Source of the DNA: Acetobacteraceae bacterium
GTDB lineage: Bacteria > Pseudomonadota > Alphaproteobacteria > Acetobacterales > Acetobacteraceae
DNA length: 44,158 nt
Assembly (NCBI GenBank): GCA_025452005.1
Contig: JANWJK010000147.1
Span: 1 to 44,158, forward strand
Direction of reading: 5' to 3'
Shown here: positions 17,002-26,018 of the stretch, piece by piece
Layout of the letters: each line of letters opens with the position of its first letter
How positions within the stretch are numbered: position 1 is the stretch's first letter
Notes under the pieces: generated by a model
The model's input: the letters and a program-made list of their open reading frames with translations, nothing else
The model's database searches: none
What the model was told of the DNA's origin: nothing
Made by a program: the position numbers and the translations under genes

Positions 17002-18062
17002 GGGGTCTGTCGCGGCGCACTGTGCTGCGGGCTGCGACCGGAGCGCTGGCAGCACCTTACGTGATACCGGCGCGCGCCGCCGACACGCTGGTGGTGAACG
17101 GCTATGGCGCGGAGTTCCAGGAGATCATCACCCGCACCACCATCGAACCGTTCGAGAAGAAATTCGGCGTCAAGGTCACCTACGACAACACCGGCAGCGC
17201 AGCACAGAACTACGCCAAGATCCGCGCCTCCCGCGGCGCGCCCGGCTTCGATGTCGCCGCCGAACTCACCCCGCCCGAGGTCATCCTCGGGCAGAAGGAA
17301 AAGCTGCTGGAGACGATCACCGAAGCCGAGGTGCCGAACCTAAAGCATGTCTGGCCGAAGAGCCGCACGATCATCCCGCCGACCGGCGTGGTGCACAGCT
17401 ATCAGTATCTCGCATTGCTGTGGAACAAGACGCATCTGGAGAAGCCCGCGTCGTGGGCGAACTACTGGGAGCCAGGTCCGGCCTATGGCGACAAGATCAA
17501 AGGCCATTTGATCGCATTCGAGCCGGCCAACCTGCTATCGGTCTACGCGCTGATCATGGCAGCGAAGCTGAAGGGCGGCGGCGTAGAGAACCTGGCCCCC
17601 GCCTGGGAGCTGCTTCAGGCGCAGAAGCCGTGGATCGGCGTCAGCGTGATGGCGTCGGATGCGGCAGCACCGTATTTTGAAAATGACCAGGTCTGGCTTG
17701 CGCCTTTCTGGAGTGCGCGTTCCGGCTACTATGTCGGGCGCAACTATCCGGTGGACTTCACCATCCCTCAGGAGGGCACGATCGGCCTGGCCAACTGCGC
17801 CTGCGTGCCGGTCGGTGCCGCCAACAAGAAGCTGGCGTTCGAATTCATCAATTTCCGCCTGGACCCCGAAGTGCAGCGAGCATTCAACTTGGCCTACCGC
17901 ACAAGCCCAGGGCGCCCGGATATCACCGACTGGCCCGCCGACTACGCCGCCACGCAGATCGTCACCGAGCAGAAGATGGCGAGCGTGGACTTCCCCGACA
18001 GCGCGTTGATCGGCAGCAAGCGCGGCGGATGGACGCGCAAGTGGCAGGAGATCATGAGCTGA
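16998..18062 (+). CDS. ABC transporter substrate-binding protein, PotD-like, Tat-exported
   Basis: About 354 residues from ATG 16998, which overlaps the zwf stop; an ATG at 16986 would add four residues. The N-terminus LSRRTVLRAATGALAAPYVIPARA is a twin-arginine signal (RR at 6-7) with cleavage after ARA. The mature protein has the features of the spermidine/putrescine-type family of extracellular binding proteins, with LVVNGYGAEF at the start and IRASRGAPGFDV, LLWNKTHLEKPASW and EFINFRLDPEVQ further on. This family transports many substrates besides polyamines. The dehydrogenase genes downstream in the same unit point to a sugar or polyol rather than an amine (inference). It acts in the periplasm. 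Confidence 0.88.
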   Translation: MRGLSRRTVLRAATGALAAPYVIPARAADTLVVNGYGAEFQEIITRTTIEPFEKKFGVKVTYDNTGSAAQNYAKIRASRGAPGFDVAAELTPPEVILGQKEKLLETITEAEVPNLKHVWPKSRTIIPPTGVVHSYQYLALLWNKTHLEKPASWANYWEPGPAYGDKIKGHLIAFEPANLLSVYALIMAAKLKGGGVENLAPAWELLQAQKPWIGVSVMASDAAAPYFENDQVWLAPFWSARSGYYVGRNYPVDFTIPQEGTIGLANCACVPVGAANKKLAFEFINFRLDPEVQRAFNLAYRTSPGRPDITDWPADYAATQIVTEQKMASVDFPDSALIGSKRGGWTRKWQEIMS

Positions 18063-18096
18063 TGCCACCGCGCAAACGGGAGTCCAGGGGGTCTCG

Positions 18097-18942
18097 TTGA
18101 AGGCCCGTCGCCTTACCCCCTACATTCTGATCGTCGTCCCTGCCACCTTCCTGCTCGCGTTCTTCGTCATCCCTTCCGCCGTGCTGCTGTCGATGAGCGT
18201 GGTGCAGTCGGAAGACACCATCCCCACCGGCAATCTCACGCTCGACAACTATGCCACGCTGCTGTCCAACCGGCTGTATCTCAGCGCGATCCTGCGCAGC
18301 TTCATCATCGGCGTCGCCTCCGGTGTCATCGTCGTTGTGCTGGCCTATCCGCTCGCCTATTTCCTTGTCCGCACCACCAGCCGCTGGAAGAACCTGCTGA
18401 TCGCGCTGTCCCTTGCGCCGCTGCTGGCCAGCGTGATCGTGCGCACCTACGGCTGGTGGGTCGTACTCAATCGCGAGGGCGCGCTGAACGTGGCGCTGCG
18501 CTCACTCGGTGCGATCGACCAGCCATTGATCATGCTGCCGTCCACGTCCGCCATCGTCATCGGTCTGGCGCACGCGCTGCTGCCCTATGGCGTTCTTACC
18601 ATCATGGCATCGCTGAACGGCCTCAACCCGAACCTCGAACGCGCCGCCATGAGCCTTGGCGCCGGCCGCGTGCGCACCTTCCTTGCCGTTACTCTGCCGC
18701 TGACCGCGCCCGGCATCCTCGGCGGCTTTCTGCTCACCTTCGCGATCGCGATGAGCGCGTATGCCACGCCCGCGATCCTCGGCGGCCCGACCACCGAGGT
18801 GATGGCGACGATGATCCGCCGCTTCATGCTCGAGTTGCTCGACTGGTCGCTCGGTTCGGCGATGGGCGCCATCCTTCTGGTCAGCGCGATGATCCTGCTG
18901 CTGCTCACCAGCGCCCTCGGCAACCGGCAGCGCGAATCGTGA
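18097..18942 (+). CDS. ABC transporter permease (PotB-like)
   Basis: 281 residues from a TTG at 18097 preceded by AGGGGG, a good ribosome site; no ATG fits better. About six hydrophobic segments are present: the first near 6-30, one near 70-95, and the last near 255-275. The cytoplasmic EAA loop is ERAAMSLGAGRVRTFLAVTLPLTAPG (about 186-211), which docks the ATPase. Inner-membrane channel subunit. It follows the binding protein by 34 bp and overlaps the second permease by 4 bp (GTGA). Confidence 0.9.
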   Translation: MKARRLTPYILIVVPATFLLAFFVIPSAVLLSMSVVQSEDTIPTGNLTLDNYATLLSNRLYLSAILRSFIIGVASGVIVVVLAYPLAYFLVRTTSRWKNLLIALSLAPLLASVIVRTYGWWVVLNREGALNVALRSLGAIDQPLIMLPSTSAIVIGLAHALLPYGVLTIMASLNGLNPNLERAAMSLGAGRVRTFLAVTLPLTAPGILGGFLLTFAIAMSAYATPAILGGPTTEVMATMIRRFMLELLDWSLGSAMGAILLVSAMILLLLTSALGNRQRES

Positions 18943-19751
18943 CCGGTCGGCTGCCCTGGTCCGCTTTGAAGCTCGCGGTCGCCTGCATCTACCTGTTCAT
19001 GCTGGGCCCGATCGTGATCACCGCGTCGGTGGCGTTCAATCAGGACAATCGCTCGTACTTCCCGCCACGCGGCTTTTCGTTGCAGTGGTGGGAGGCGGCG
19101 TTCGGGCCGCAGTGGCTGCAGCCGCTGCTGTTCAGCCTGGAACTCGCGACGCTGACCGCACTGATCTCCGCTGCCGCCGGCGTGCCGTTGGCCTTTGCCT
19201 TCCAGCGCTATCGATTCCCCGGCAAGGCGCTGGTGCGTGCAATCACGCTCGGACCGCTGATCCTGCCCACCCTGGTCACCGGCATTGCGCTGTTGCAGTT
19301 CCTGTCGCTGATCGGCCTGGGGCGCTGGATGGGCTTCTGGGCGTTGCTGATCGGCCACGTGGTGATCTGCCTGCCGTTCTCGGTACGCACCATCGCGATC
19401 AGCCTCGCCGCCATGCCCGGCAATGTGGAACCGGCCGCGTCCAGCCTGGGTGCGACGCCGTTCGCCGTGCTGCGCCATGTCACGCTGCCGCTCGCCGCAC
19501 CGGGCGTACTCGCCGGCATGATCTTCGCCTTCGTGCACAGCTTCGACGATGTGAACCTGTCGCTGTTCATCGCACGCCCGGGAGAAAGGCCGCTGACCGT
19601 GGCGATCCTGGGCTTCCTCGAATTCGGCTTCGCCCCGACGCTGGCCGCGGTCTCCATCGTGTCGATGCTGATCCCGCTGGCATTGGTGGCCCTGTTCGGA
19701 CGGTTCGTGGGGATCGGCGATTTCCTCTATCAGGAAACCGGCAATGGCTGA
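18939..19751 (+). CDS. ABC transporter permease (PotC-like)
   Basis: 270 residues starting at GTG 18939, within the GTGA overlap with the first permease; the frame extends further upstream but only as a shadow of that gene. The first membrane segment is KLAVACIYLFMLGPIVITASVAF, and the periplasmic FNQDNRSYFPPRGFSLQWW stretch is typical of PotC relatives. The EAA loop is EPAASSLGATPFAVLRHVTLPLAAPG (about 162-187). It forms the channel heterodimer with the preceding permease in the inner membrane. It overlaps the ATPase gene by 8 bp. Confidence 0.9.
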   Translation: MTGRLPWSALKLAVACIYLFMLGPIVITASVAFNQDNRSYFPPRGFSLQWWEAAFGPQWLQPLLFSLELATLTALISAAAGVPLAFAFQRYRFPGKALVRAITLGPLILPTLVTGIALLQFLSLIGLGRWMGFWALLIGHVVICLPFSVRTIAISLAAMPGNVEPAASSLGATPFAVLRHVTLPLAAPGVLAGMIFAFVHSFDDVNLSLFIARPGERPLTVAILGFLEFGFAPTLAAVSIVSMLIPLALVALFGRFVGIGDFLYQETGNG

Positions 19752-20736
19752 TCCGGCGTTGCAGATCACCACGCTGACCAAACGCTTCGGCACGCTGACC
19801 GCGGTGGATGCGATCGATCTCACTGTGGCACAAGGCGAGTTCGTAACGCTGCTTGGCCCCAGCGGCTGCGGCAAGACCACGACGCTGAACATGATCGCCG
19901 GATTCGTCCCGCCCGATGCCGGCAGCATCCGGCTGCAAGGCCGGCCGGTGGAGTCGCTGCCGCCGTTCCGTCGCGATCTCGGCCTGGTGTTCCAGGACTA
20001 CGCGCTGTTCCCGCACATGACGGCGGCGGAGAATGTCGGCTTCGGCTTGCGCATGCGTCGCCTGCCGCGCGAGGAGACCGTGCGACGCGTTGCCGAGGCG
20101 CTCGATCTTGTACAGATGAGCGGCCTCGGCGAGCGCAGGCCGTCGCAGCTTTCTGGCGGACAACGCCAGCGCGTTGCACTCGCGCGTGCGCTGGTCATCC
20201 GCCCCGCCATGCTGCTGCTGGACGAACCGCTGTCCAACCTGGATCTCAAGCTTCGCGAGGAGATGCGGGGCGAGATCTCCGCGTTGCAGCGGCGGCTCGC
20301 CATCGCGACGGTGTTCGTCACGCACGACCAGGGCGAGGCGCTGACCATGTCGGACCGCATTGCAGTGATGCGGGCGGGCCGCATCGAACAGATCGGCACG
20401 CCGACCGACATCTATGAGCGTCCCGCAACGCGCTTCGTCGCCGGCTTCATCGGTACCGCCAACATGATCGAAGACACCGATGGTGTGACGGTGATACGCC
20501 CCGAACGGCTGCGACTGAGCAGCGCGGAACACGCGCCACCGGGCACACGGCACTGGCCCGTCCGCGTGGAACACGTGGTCTATATCGGTCCGCGTCTGGA
20601 ACTGCGCCTGCGTGCCACCGACGGGACGCGGCTTCAGGCCGAGATGGTGAACGACGGTACCGCCGCCTGGTCAGCCGGCGATACCGCAACCGCCTGGTTC
20701 CGTGCCGAGGACGCATGGGCTATACGCACGCCATGA
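19744..20736 (+). CDS. ABC transporter ATP-binding protein (PotA-like)
   Basis: 330 residues. Walker A is GPSGCGKTT (near 39-47), the Q-loop is VFQDYALFPHM, the signature is LSGGQRQRVALARAL (near 137-151) and Walker B is MLLLDEPLSNLD; the H-loop is VFVTHDQ. The C-terminal 90 residues form the TOBE regulatory region of the MalK/PotA type. It energises the two preceding permeases on the cytoplasmic face. Its stop overlaps the next start as ATGA at 20733. Confidence 0.93.
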   Translation: MADPALQITTLTKRFGTLTAVDAIDLTVAQGEFVTLLGPSGCGKTTTLNMIAGFVPPDAGSIRLQGRPVESLPPFRRDLGLVFQDYALFPHMTAAENVGFGLRMRRLPREETVRRVAEALDLVQMSGLGERRPSQLSGGQRQRVALARALVIRPAMLLLDEPLSNLDLKLREEMRGEISALQRRLAIATVFVTHDQGEALTMSDRIAVMRAGRIEQIGTPTDIYERPATRFVAGFIGTANMIEDTDGVTVIRPERLRLSSAEHAPPGTRHWPVRVEHVVYIGPRLELRLRATDGTRLQAEMVNDGTAAWSAGDTATAWFRAEDAWAIRTP

Positions 20737-21884
20737 CCGGCGTTCGTGCCGCGGTGACCGAACAACCTGGCCGCATCCGCGTCCACGAATTCCCGCTGCC
20801 CGAACCGGAACCGGGCGCCGTCGTCATGAAGCTGCGCTATTCCGGCATCTGTGGCACCGACAAGCACACCTTCCGCGGCGAAAGCAAGCAGTATGCCGGA
20901 ACGCCGCATGAACGCGATCTGACCTATCCGCTGATCTGCGGCCACGAGAATGTCGGCAAGGTCGCCGCGATCGGCGGACGCATGCTCGACAGCGAGGGCC
21001 GCGCGCTGAAGGTCGGCGACCGCATCGTGCCCGGTGCCAACGTTACGTGCGGCGCCTGTCATTTCTGCCGCAACGGATATCCCTATTATCTGTGCGAGCA
21101 CATGGAGGACTACGGCAACAGCCTGCATTGCGGCCGTGCGCCTTTCCTGTTCGGTGGCTGGGCGGAATACATGTACCTGCTGCCCAACACGCCGATCTTC
21201 CGCGTCCCGGACGACCTGCCGGACGAGGTCGCGGTGCTGACCGAGATCATGGCGGTGACGCACGGCATCGAGACGGCGCATGCGCTGCTCGGCCTGACCG
21301 GCGGCTATCGCTTCGCCAATTCGGTCGCGGTGCTTGGCACGGGACCGCTTGGGCTGTGCCACCTGATCAAGGCGCGGCTGCTCGGTGCGGCGACCATCAT
21401 AGCGACCGATCTGTTTCCCTCGCGCCTGGCGCTCGCACGGGACTTCGGCGCGTCGTTGACGATGCGCGCGGACGAAACCGAACCGGCGGAACGCATCGCG
21501 CGCGCGAAGCAGCACACGGGCGGGCTGGGTCCTGACATTGTGCTCGATTGCAGCGGTTTTCCCGAGACATTCGTCGAAGCGTTGCGCATGGTTCGCCCGG
21601 GCGGGATCGTGGTCGAGGCCGGCACGTTCGTCGACATGGGTCCGGTCGGCATCAATCCGAACTCGGACATCTGCACACGGAATGTCAGCGTGATCGGCGT
21701 CGGCGGCGAGACCGCCACATCGTACCTGCCGGCCATGCGGCTGATGGCGGCGAACCTGCCGCATCTGCCGTTTGACCGCATCGTGACCCATCGCATGCCG
21801 CTGGAACGCGCACAGGAGGCGGTGGAACTGGCACAGACCGACGCGGCGATGAAGATCGTCATGGCACCGAACGGATGCGACTGA
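20733..21884 (+). CDS. Zinc-dependent alcohol/polyol dehydrogenase (MDR family)
   Basis: 383 residues from ATG 20733 (ATGA overlap); ATG 20715 would add six residues. Catalytic zinc site: CGTDKH near 38 and GHENVG near 69. Structural zinc loop: CGACHFC then C after eight residues (near 109-124), one residue longer than the usual seven. The Rossmann motif is VAVLGTGPLGL. The CEHMEDYGNSL and LFGGWAEYMYL segments are typical of a subgroup near threonine and polyol dehydrogenases. It probably oxidises a secondary hydroxyl of the imported compound with NAD(P)+ in the cytoplasm. A role like the scyllo-inosose dehydrogenase of the Thermotoga inositol route is a hypothesis. Confidence 0.85.
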   Translation: MTGVRAAVTEQPGRIRVHEFPLPEPEPGAVVMKLRYSGICGTDKHTFRGESKQYAGTPHERDLTYPLICGHENVGKVAAIGGRMLDSEGRALKVGDRIVPGANVTCGACHFCRNGYPYYLCEHMEDYGNSLHCGRAPFLFGGWAEYMYLLPNTPIFRVPDDLPDEVAVLTEIMAVTHGIETAHALLGLTGGYRFANSVAVLGTGPLGLCHLIKARLLGAATIIATDLFPSRLALARDFGASLTMRADETEPAERIARAKQHTGGLGPDIVLDCSGFPETFVEALRMVRPGGIVVEAGTFVDMGPVGINPNSDICTRNVSVIGVGGETATSYLPAMRLMAANLPHLPFDRIVTHRMPLERAQEAVELAQTDAAMKIVMAPNGCD

Positions 21885-22948
21885 AGGTCGGCGTCATCGG
21901 CTGCGGCCTGATCGCCCAGGTGATGCATCTGCACTATCTGCGCGAGCTCGCCGAACAATTCGAGATCGCGGCGCTGTGCGACGTGTCCGCGGCGGTGTGC
22001 GGGGCATGCGCCGGCGACTACGGTGTGGCGCGCACGTGCACCGACTGGCGCGCACTGCTCGCGATGGATGTCGATGCCGTGCTGGTGCTGACGTCCGGCA
22101 GCCATGCGCCCATTGCGATCGCCGCGGCCGAAGCAGGAAAGCATGTGCTGGTCGAGAAGCCGATGTGCTTCTCGGTGGCCGAAGGGCAGGCGATGATCGC
22201 GGCGGCTGAACGCGCCAAGGTCACGCTGATGGTCGCCTACAACAAGCGTTACGATCCGGCATATCTCCGCTTGCAGGAACAGGCGAAGGGACTGCCCGAC
22301 CTGCGCCTGGTGCGTATCACCACATTGGAATCGCCGTTTCAGCCCTACGTGGCGCACTATCGCCTGCACAGGGCGGAGCCGCCGCCGGCACGTGACGAAA
22401 CGGCGCGCATCACCGCGGCCATCGGCGACGCCGATCCGGTGTCACGCCGCGCCTATCATCTGGTGCTGCTCGATTCCATGGTGCACGAGTTCAACGCGAT
22501 CCGCGGCGTGCTGGGCGAACCGGACCGGCTGGAATTCGCCGATATTCGCGAACACGGCCTGACCGCCATTCTGCGTTTCGGCGCCGCGCAGTGCATCGTC
22601 ACCTGGGTCGATCTGCCTGGCATGGCGCGCTATCAAATGGAGTTCGCGTTCTACGCGCCCGACCGGCGCCTGACGCTGTCGTTTCCGTCGCCGTTCCTGC
22701 GCAGCGCCCCGACGGTGCTGGCGATCGAGGGAGGTGAGGCCGACGGCCCGCACGCGTGGCGAACCGAGGAAATTGCGTCCTACGCCGAAAGCTTCAAGCA
22801 GGAATTGCTGCATTTCCATGACTGCATCGCCACCGGACGCGCACCGGTGACGTCGGCCGCCGATGCGCTGCGTGACATTGCGCTGTGCCGCGCAGTGGTC
22901 GCGTCGCATCGCAGCCGGCTGCCCCGCGACATGCCCACCGCGGTGTGA
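21875..22948 (+). CDS. Gfo/Idh/MocA-family oxidoreductase 1
   Basis: 357 residues; the start overlaps the upstream gene by 10 bp. The N-terminal Rossmann fold has KVGVIGCGLIAQVMHLHYL (residues 4-22), and the EKP motif with the conserved Lys lies at 94-96, followed by VAYNKRYDPAY. The C-terminal domain has LLDSMVHEFNAIRGVLGEP, the helix holding the catalytic His region. Family members oxidise sugars, inositols or amino-sugars with NAD(P). A relatively long insertion near 150-185 sets it apart from the second copy. The exact substrate is unknown. Confidence 0.87.
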   Translation: MRLKVGVIGCGLIAQVMHLHYLRELAEQFEIAALCDVSAAVCGACAGDYGVARTCTDWRALLAMDVDAVLVLTSGSHAPIAIAAAEAGKHVLVEKPMCFSVAEGQAMIAAAERAKVTLMVAYNKRYDPAYLRLQEQAKGLPDLRLVRITTLESPFQPYVAHYRLHRAEPPPARDETARITAAIGDADPVSRRAYHLVLLDSMVHEFNAIRGVLGEPDRLEFADIREHGLTAILRFGAAQCIVTWVDLPGMARYQMEFAFYAPDRRLTLSFPSPFLRSAPTVLAIEGGEADGPHAWRTEEIASYAESFKQELLHFHDCIATGRAPVTSAADALRDIALCRAVVASHRSRLPRDMPTAV

Positions 22949-23835
22949 GCTTGTTCCGTATCGGCCTTATCGGCGCCGGACGCATGGGGCGCGTGCATCT
23001 GCGGGCATTGTCCGGCAGCGACACCATCCGGGTCGTCGCGGCGGCCGAACCATCCGAGGCGGCACGCGCCGCGTTGCGCGACGTGGCCTCGCACGCCGAT
23101 GTGGCGGCGATGTTGTCGGCGGGCGGGCTGGACGGTGTGCTGATTGCGGCGCCAAGCACGCTGCATCTGTCGCTGGTCAGGCAGATCGCCGCGGCCGGCC
23201 TGCCGATCCTGTGCGAAAAGCCGTGCGGGATCACGGCGGATCAGGTGCGCGAGGCAGCGGAGATTGCGGAGCGTCACAACGTGAAGTTGCAGGTCGCATA
23301 TTGGCGTCGCTTCGTGCCAGAGTTGCAGCGCCTGCATCAGCGTATCGCGAACGGCGAATTAGGCGCTTTGTACTTCGTCGCCTGCCATCAATGGGACGGT
23401 GAGCCGCCGTCCGCGCAGTTCAGCGTCGGCAGCGGCGGCATTTTCGTCGATATGGGCGTACACGAGTTCGACCAGATCCGCTGGCTCACCGGACAGGAAT
23501 TCGCGCGCCTGGAAACCGCAATCGCGTCGGTCACCGCCGAACCGGAAAGCGCCCAGGTGCTGTGCACACTGTCGGGCGGCAGTACCGCGCTGGTCTCGCT
23601 CGGACAACGCTTCAGGATCGGCGATGTCTGTCGCGTCGAGGTATTCGGCACGCGCGACGCAGAGGACTGCCGCTTCCTGTGGCCGCCTGACGGCGAGGCT
23701 GTGTTCCTTGATGCGTTGCGACGTCAGGCTGAGGCGTTCGCCGCATGGGTGCGCGGCGGTCCGGCAGCCGGTGCGTCTGCCGCCGATGCGGTCGCGGCAT
23801 TGACGGCGGCGGAACAGGCGGAGGGACGTACATGA
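22945..23835 (+). CDS. Gfo/Idh/MocA-family oxidoreductase 2, inositol 2-dehydrogenase-like
   Basis: 296 residues from GTG 22945 (GTGA overlap). Features are FRIGLIGAGRMGRVHLRAL at the N-terminus, CEKPCG near 91, VAYWRRFVPELQRLHQRI, and GGIFVDMGVHEFDQIRWLTGQE near 170. This combination is typical of myo-inositol 2-dehydrogenases (IolG type), where the Asp and His of the last motif are catalytic. It lies directly before an IolE-like gene, which supports inositol or inositol-like chemistry. I did not assign iolG because close sugar dehydrogenases share these motifs. Shorter than typical IolG (about 330). Confidence 0.85.
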   Translation: MSLFRIGLIGAGRMGRVHLRALSGSDTIRVVAAAEPSEAARAALRDVASHADVAAMLSAGGLDGVLIAAPSTLHLSLVRQIAAAGLPILCEKPCGITADQVREAAEIAERHNVKLQVAYWRRFVPELQRLHQRIANGELGALYFVACHQWDGEPPSAQFSVGSGGIFVDMGVHEFDQIRWLTGQEFARLETAIASVTAEPESAQVLCTLSGGSTALVSLGQRFRIGDVCRVEVFGTRDAEDCRFLWPPDGEAVFLDALRRQAEAFAAWVRGGPAAGASAADAVAALTAAEQAEGRT

Positions 23836-24719
23836 CGGTACATCTCGGCATCAATCCGATCACCTGGACCAACGACGACATGCCGGAACTCGGCGGCGAC
23901 ATTCCGCTCGAGACGTGTCTCGCCGAGACGCGCGAGGCCGGCTACAGCGGCACCGAACTCGGCGGCAAGTTCCCCCGCGCATCCTCGGCCCTGCGGCCGA
24001 TCCTGGAGCGGCATCATCTGAAGCTGGTATCCGGCTGGTTCGACGGCCGCATCCTCGAGCGCGACGTGGCCGAGGAGTTCGCTGCCATCACACCGCATCT
24101 GACGCTGCTGCGGGATCTCGGCTGCCACCATGTCGTTTATGCCGACACCTCGGGGCGGCAAGGCTTTCCGCCGATCTCGCAGCGCCCGGCGTTGGCCGAC
24201 GGCGACTGGCCGACCTATGGCCGCAAGGTGACGGAACTGGCGGAACGCATGGCGGCGTTCGGCGTGCGCATGGCGTTCCATCACCACATGGGCACGGTGG
24301 TCGAAAGCGCGGCGGACATCGACCGCCTGATGGCCAGCACCGGCGAGGCGGTGGGGCTGCTGTTCGATTCCGGTCACTGTCTGTTCGGCGGTGGCGATCC
24401 CGCGGCGCTGCTGGTACGCCACGTTGCGCGCGTGGTGCATGTTCACTGCAAGGACGTGCGGCGAGATGTGATGGAGCGCGCGAGACGGGAGGACATGACG
24501 TTCCTGGACGCAGTGCTGGCAGGTGTGTTCACCGTGCCCGGCGACGGAGGCATCGCCTTCGCGCCGCTGCTGCGCACGCTGCGGGAGGCGGATTATGCAG
24601 GTTGGCTGGTGGTGGAGGCGGAACAGGACCCGCGCACGGCACACCCCCTGACCTACGCCCGGCTTGGCTACCGCAACCTGCGCGCGGTGGTGGAGGAGGC
24701 GGGGTTCATGGTCGCGTAG
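23832..24719 (+). CDS. iolE: IolE-like myo-inosose-2 dehydratase (sugar isomerase/epimerase fold)
   Basis: 295 residues from ATG 23832 (ATGA overlap; GAGGG ribosome site). The start, LGINPITWTNDDMPELGGD, then ETCLAETREAGYSGTELGGKFPR, is characteristic of IolE. Metal-ligand candidates include the Glu of FDSGHC-adjacent strands, HHHMGTVVE (near 155) and HVHCKDVR (near 203), with VVEAEQDP near the end. IolE dehydrates scyllo-inosose to a diketone in inositol catabolism. iolB, iolC and iolD are not in the window, so the pathway would have to be completed elsewhere, or the substrate differs. Last gene of the nine-gene unit. Confidence 0.8.
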   Translation: MTVHLGINPITWTNDDMPELGGDIPLETCLAETREAGYSGTELGGKFPRASSALRPILERHHLKLVSGWFDGRILERDVAEEFAAITPHLTLLRDLGCHHVVYADTSGRQGFPPISQRPALADGDWPTYGRKVTELAERMAAFGVRMAFHHHMGTVVESAADIDRLMASTGEAVGLLFDSGHCLFGGGDPAALLVRHVARVVHVHCKDVRRDVMERARREDMTFLDAVLAGVFTVPGDGGIAFAPLLRTLREADYAGWLVVEAEQDPRTAHPLTYARLGYRNLRAVVEEAGFMVA

Positions 24720-24859
24720 TATTACGCGCGACGGACGCACTGCACGCTATGAACTTTTCGTGTGCAACCTGACATAAGCCACTTCTTCAAGACGCTCGCT
24801 CCGGTTGAGGCAATTGATGGCTTCGCGCAGTAGGTTGTGACCCCCATCTTCACTCGCCC

Positions 24860-24905
24860 AGCATTGATCAATATTGACTTATTATTACTGTTGCAGGGCA
24901 CTGGG
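24860..24905 (+). promoter_or_regulatory. AT-rich segment, candidate promoter for the prenyltransferase/GT87 pair
   Basis: A markedly AT-rich stretch in an otherwise GC-rich window, containing the palindrome TTGATCAA (24864-24871) and a TTGACT box at 24874-24879. No good -10 at proper spacing was seen, so the exact promoter is not fixed. Confidence 0.35.
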
Positions 24906-25016
24906 CCAGAGCATTAAAAGTTGGTCATTCGCGCTGGCGGTCAGGGCGGTCATCCCAGATGGTATTTATTCCGTAATGTTAATGACGACCGGGCAGCGGG
25001 CGGACAAATCGCGAAC

Positions 25017-26006
25017 GTGACTCGTATAGTCAGAGAGATCGGCGGGAGCGATGGCGCAGCTGCGGTTGCATCGCAGATCCGCAACCATATCAGGATCGCC
25101 AGGCCGGATCACTGGATCAAGAACGTGTTCATGGTCCCCGGCGCCGCCGTAGTACTGGTCGTGGCACCGCACGTCCGATCTTCTGTTCTGGCCACAGCGA
25201 CCCTGGCGCTGGTCAGCGCTTGCCTCACCGCGTCGGCCAACTACACCATCAACGAGTATCTCGACGGCCCATCCGATCGGTTCCATCCGGTGAAGGGCGA
25301 TCGCCCGGCCGCGCTGGGACTGCTCGATCGTCGCCTTGTCATGCTACAGTACGTCCTGCTCGTTGCCAGTGGTCTTGGCGCAGCCTACCTGGTCAACCGG
25401 CTGTTTCTCTTTGCCTGCATCGCGCTGCTCGTGATGGGACTGATCTACAACGTCCCGCCTGTCCGCCTTAAGGACAAAGCCTATTTCGATGTGCTGACAG
25501 AGTCGATCAACAGCCCGATCCGGTTCCTGCTGGGCTGGCTTATCGTGACTGCCAATACGCTGCCTCCGTCGAGCGCCATTCTGGCCTACTGGATGGGCGG
25601 CGCGTTTCTGATGTCCGTGAAGCGCTACGCGGAATATCGCTGGATCGGCGATCCGCTGCGTGCGGAGCGGTACCGCAAGTCGTTCGCCCGCTACACCGAG
25701 GAATCCCTGCTGCTGTCCTCGTTCTTTTACGCGCTCTGCTCGGCGTTCTTCATCGCCGTTTTCCTGATCAAGTACCGGGTCGAGTTCATCCTGACATTCC
25801 CGCTGTTCGCGATACTGTTCGGTTGGTACCTGGCGATCGGCTTCGAGCACAATTCGGCGGCACAGGCCCCCGAGAAGCTGTATCGCGAGACGGGCTTCCT
25901 GTGCTTTGCCGCCTTCACTTTTGTCGTGACATGCCTCGTGCTGCTCGTCGATCTCCCATTCCTCCGGTGGCTGGCGGAGCCGCAGCTCATCGCGGTACGA
26001 TTCTAG
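25017..26006 (+). CDS. UbiA-type polyprenyl transferase (DPPR synthase-like)
   Basis: About 329 residues from GTG 25017; an in-frame TTG at 24921 would add 32 unconvincing residues. The first family motif is NYTINEYLDGPSDRFHP (an N-E-x2-D-x3-D variant of the usual NDxxDxxxD), preceded by RPDHWIKN. The second is RLKDKAYFDVLTESINSPIRFLLGW. About eight membrane helices follow. The closest recognised relatives are decaprenyl-phosphate phosphoribosyltransferases, which attach a sugar-phosphate to a lipid carrier in the inner membrane. With the downstream GT87 gene (12 bp away) this suggests a polyprenyl-linked sugar donor and its user (inference). Confidence 0.75.
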   Translation: MTRIVREIGGSDGAAAVASQIRNHIRIARPDHWIKNVFMVPGAAVVLVVAPHVRSSVLATATLALVSACLTASANYTINEYLDGPSDRFHPVKGDRPAALGLLDRRLVMLQYVLLVASGLGAAYLVNRLFLFACIALLVMGLIYNVPPVRLKDKAYFDVLTESINSPIRFLLGWLIVTANTLPPSSAILAYWMGGAFLMSVKRYAEYRWIGDPLRAERYRKSFARYTEESLLLSSFFYALCSAFFIAVFLIKYRVEFILTFPLFAILFGWYLAIGFEHNSAAQAPEKLYRETGFLCFAAFTFVVTCLVLLVDLPFLRWLAEPQLIAVRF

Positions 26007-26018
26007 GGCGCAGACGGA

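Noticed and set aside
18585-19928. 447-codon open frame antisense to the ABC permeases
   Set aside because: Gln/Arg/His-rich mirror of the permease and ATPase genes; no start context and no domain.
16998-20736. Calling the importer a polyamine transporter (potABCD)
   Set aside because: The subunits belong to that broad family, but the operon carries polyol-type dehydrogenases and no polyamine enzymes, so the substrate was left open.
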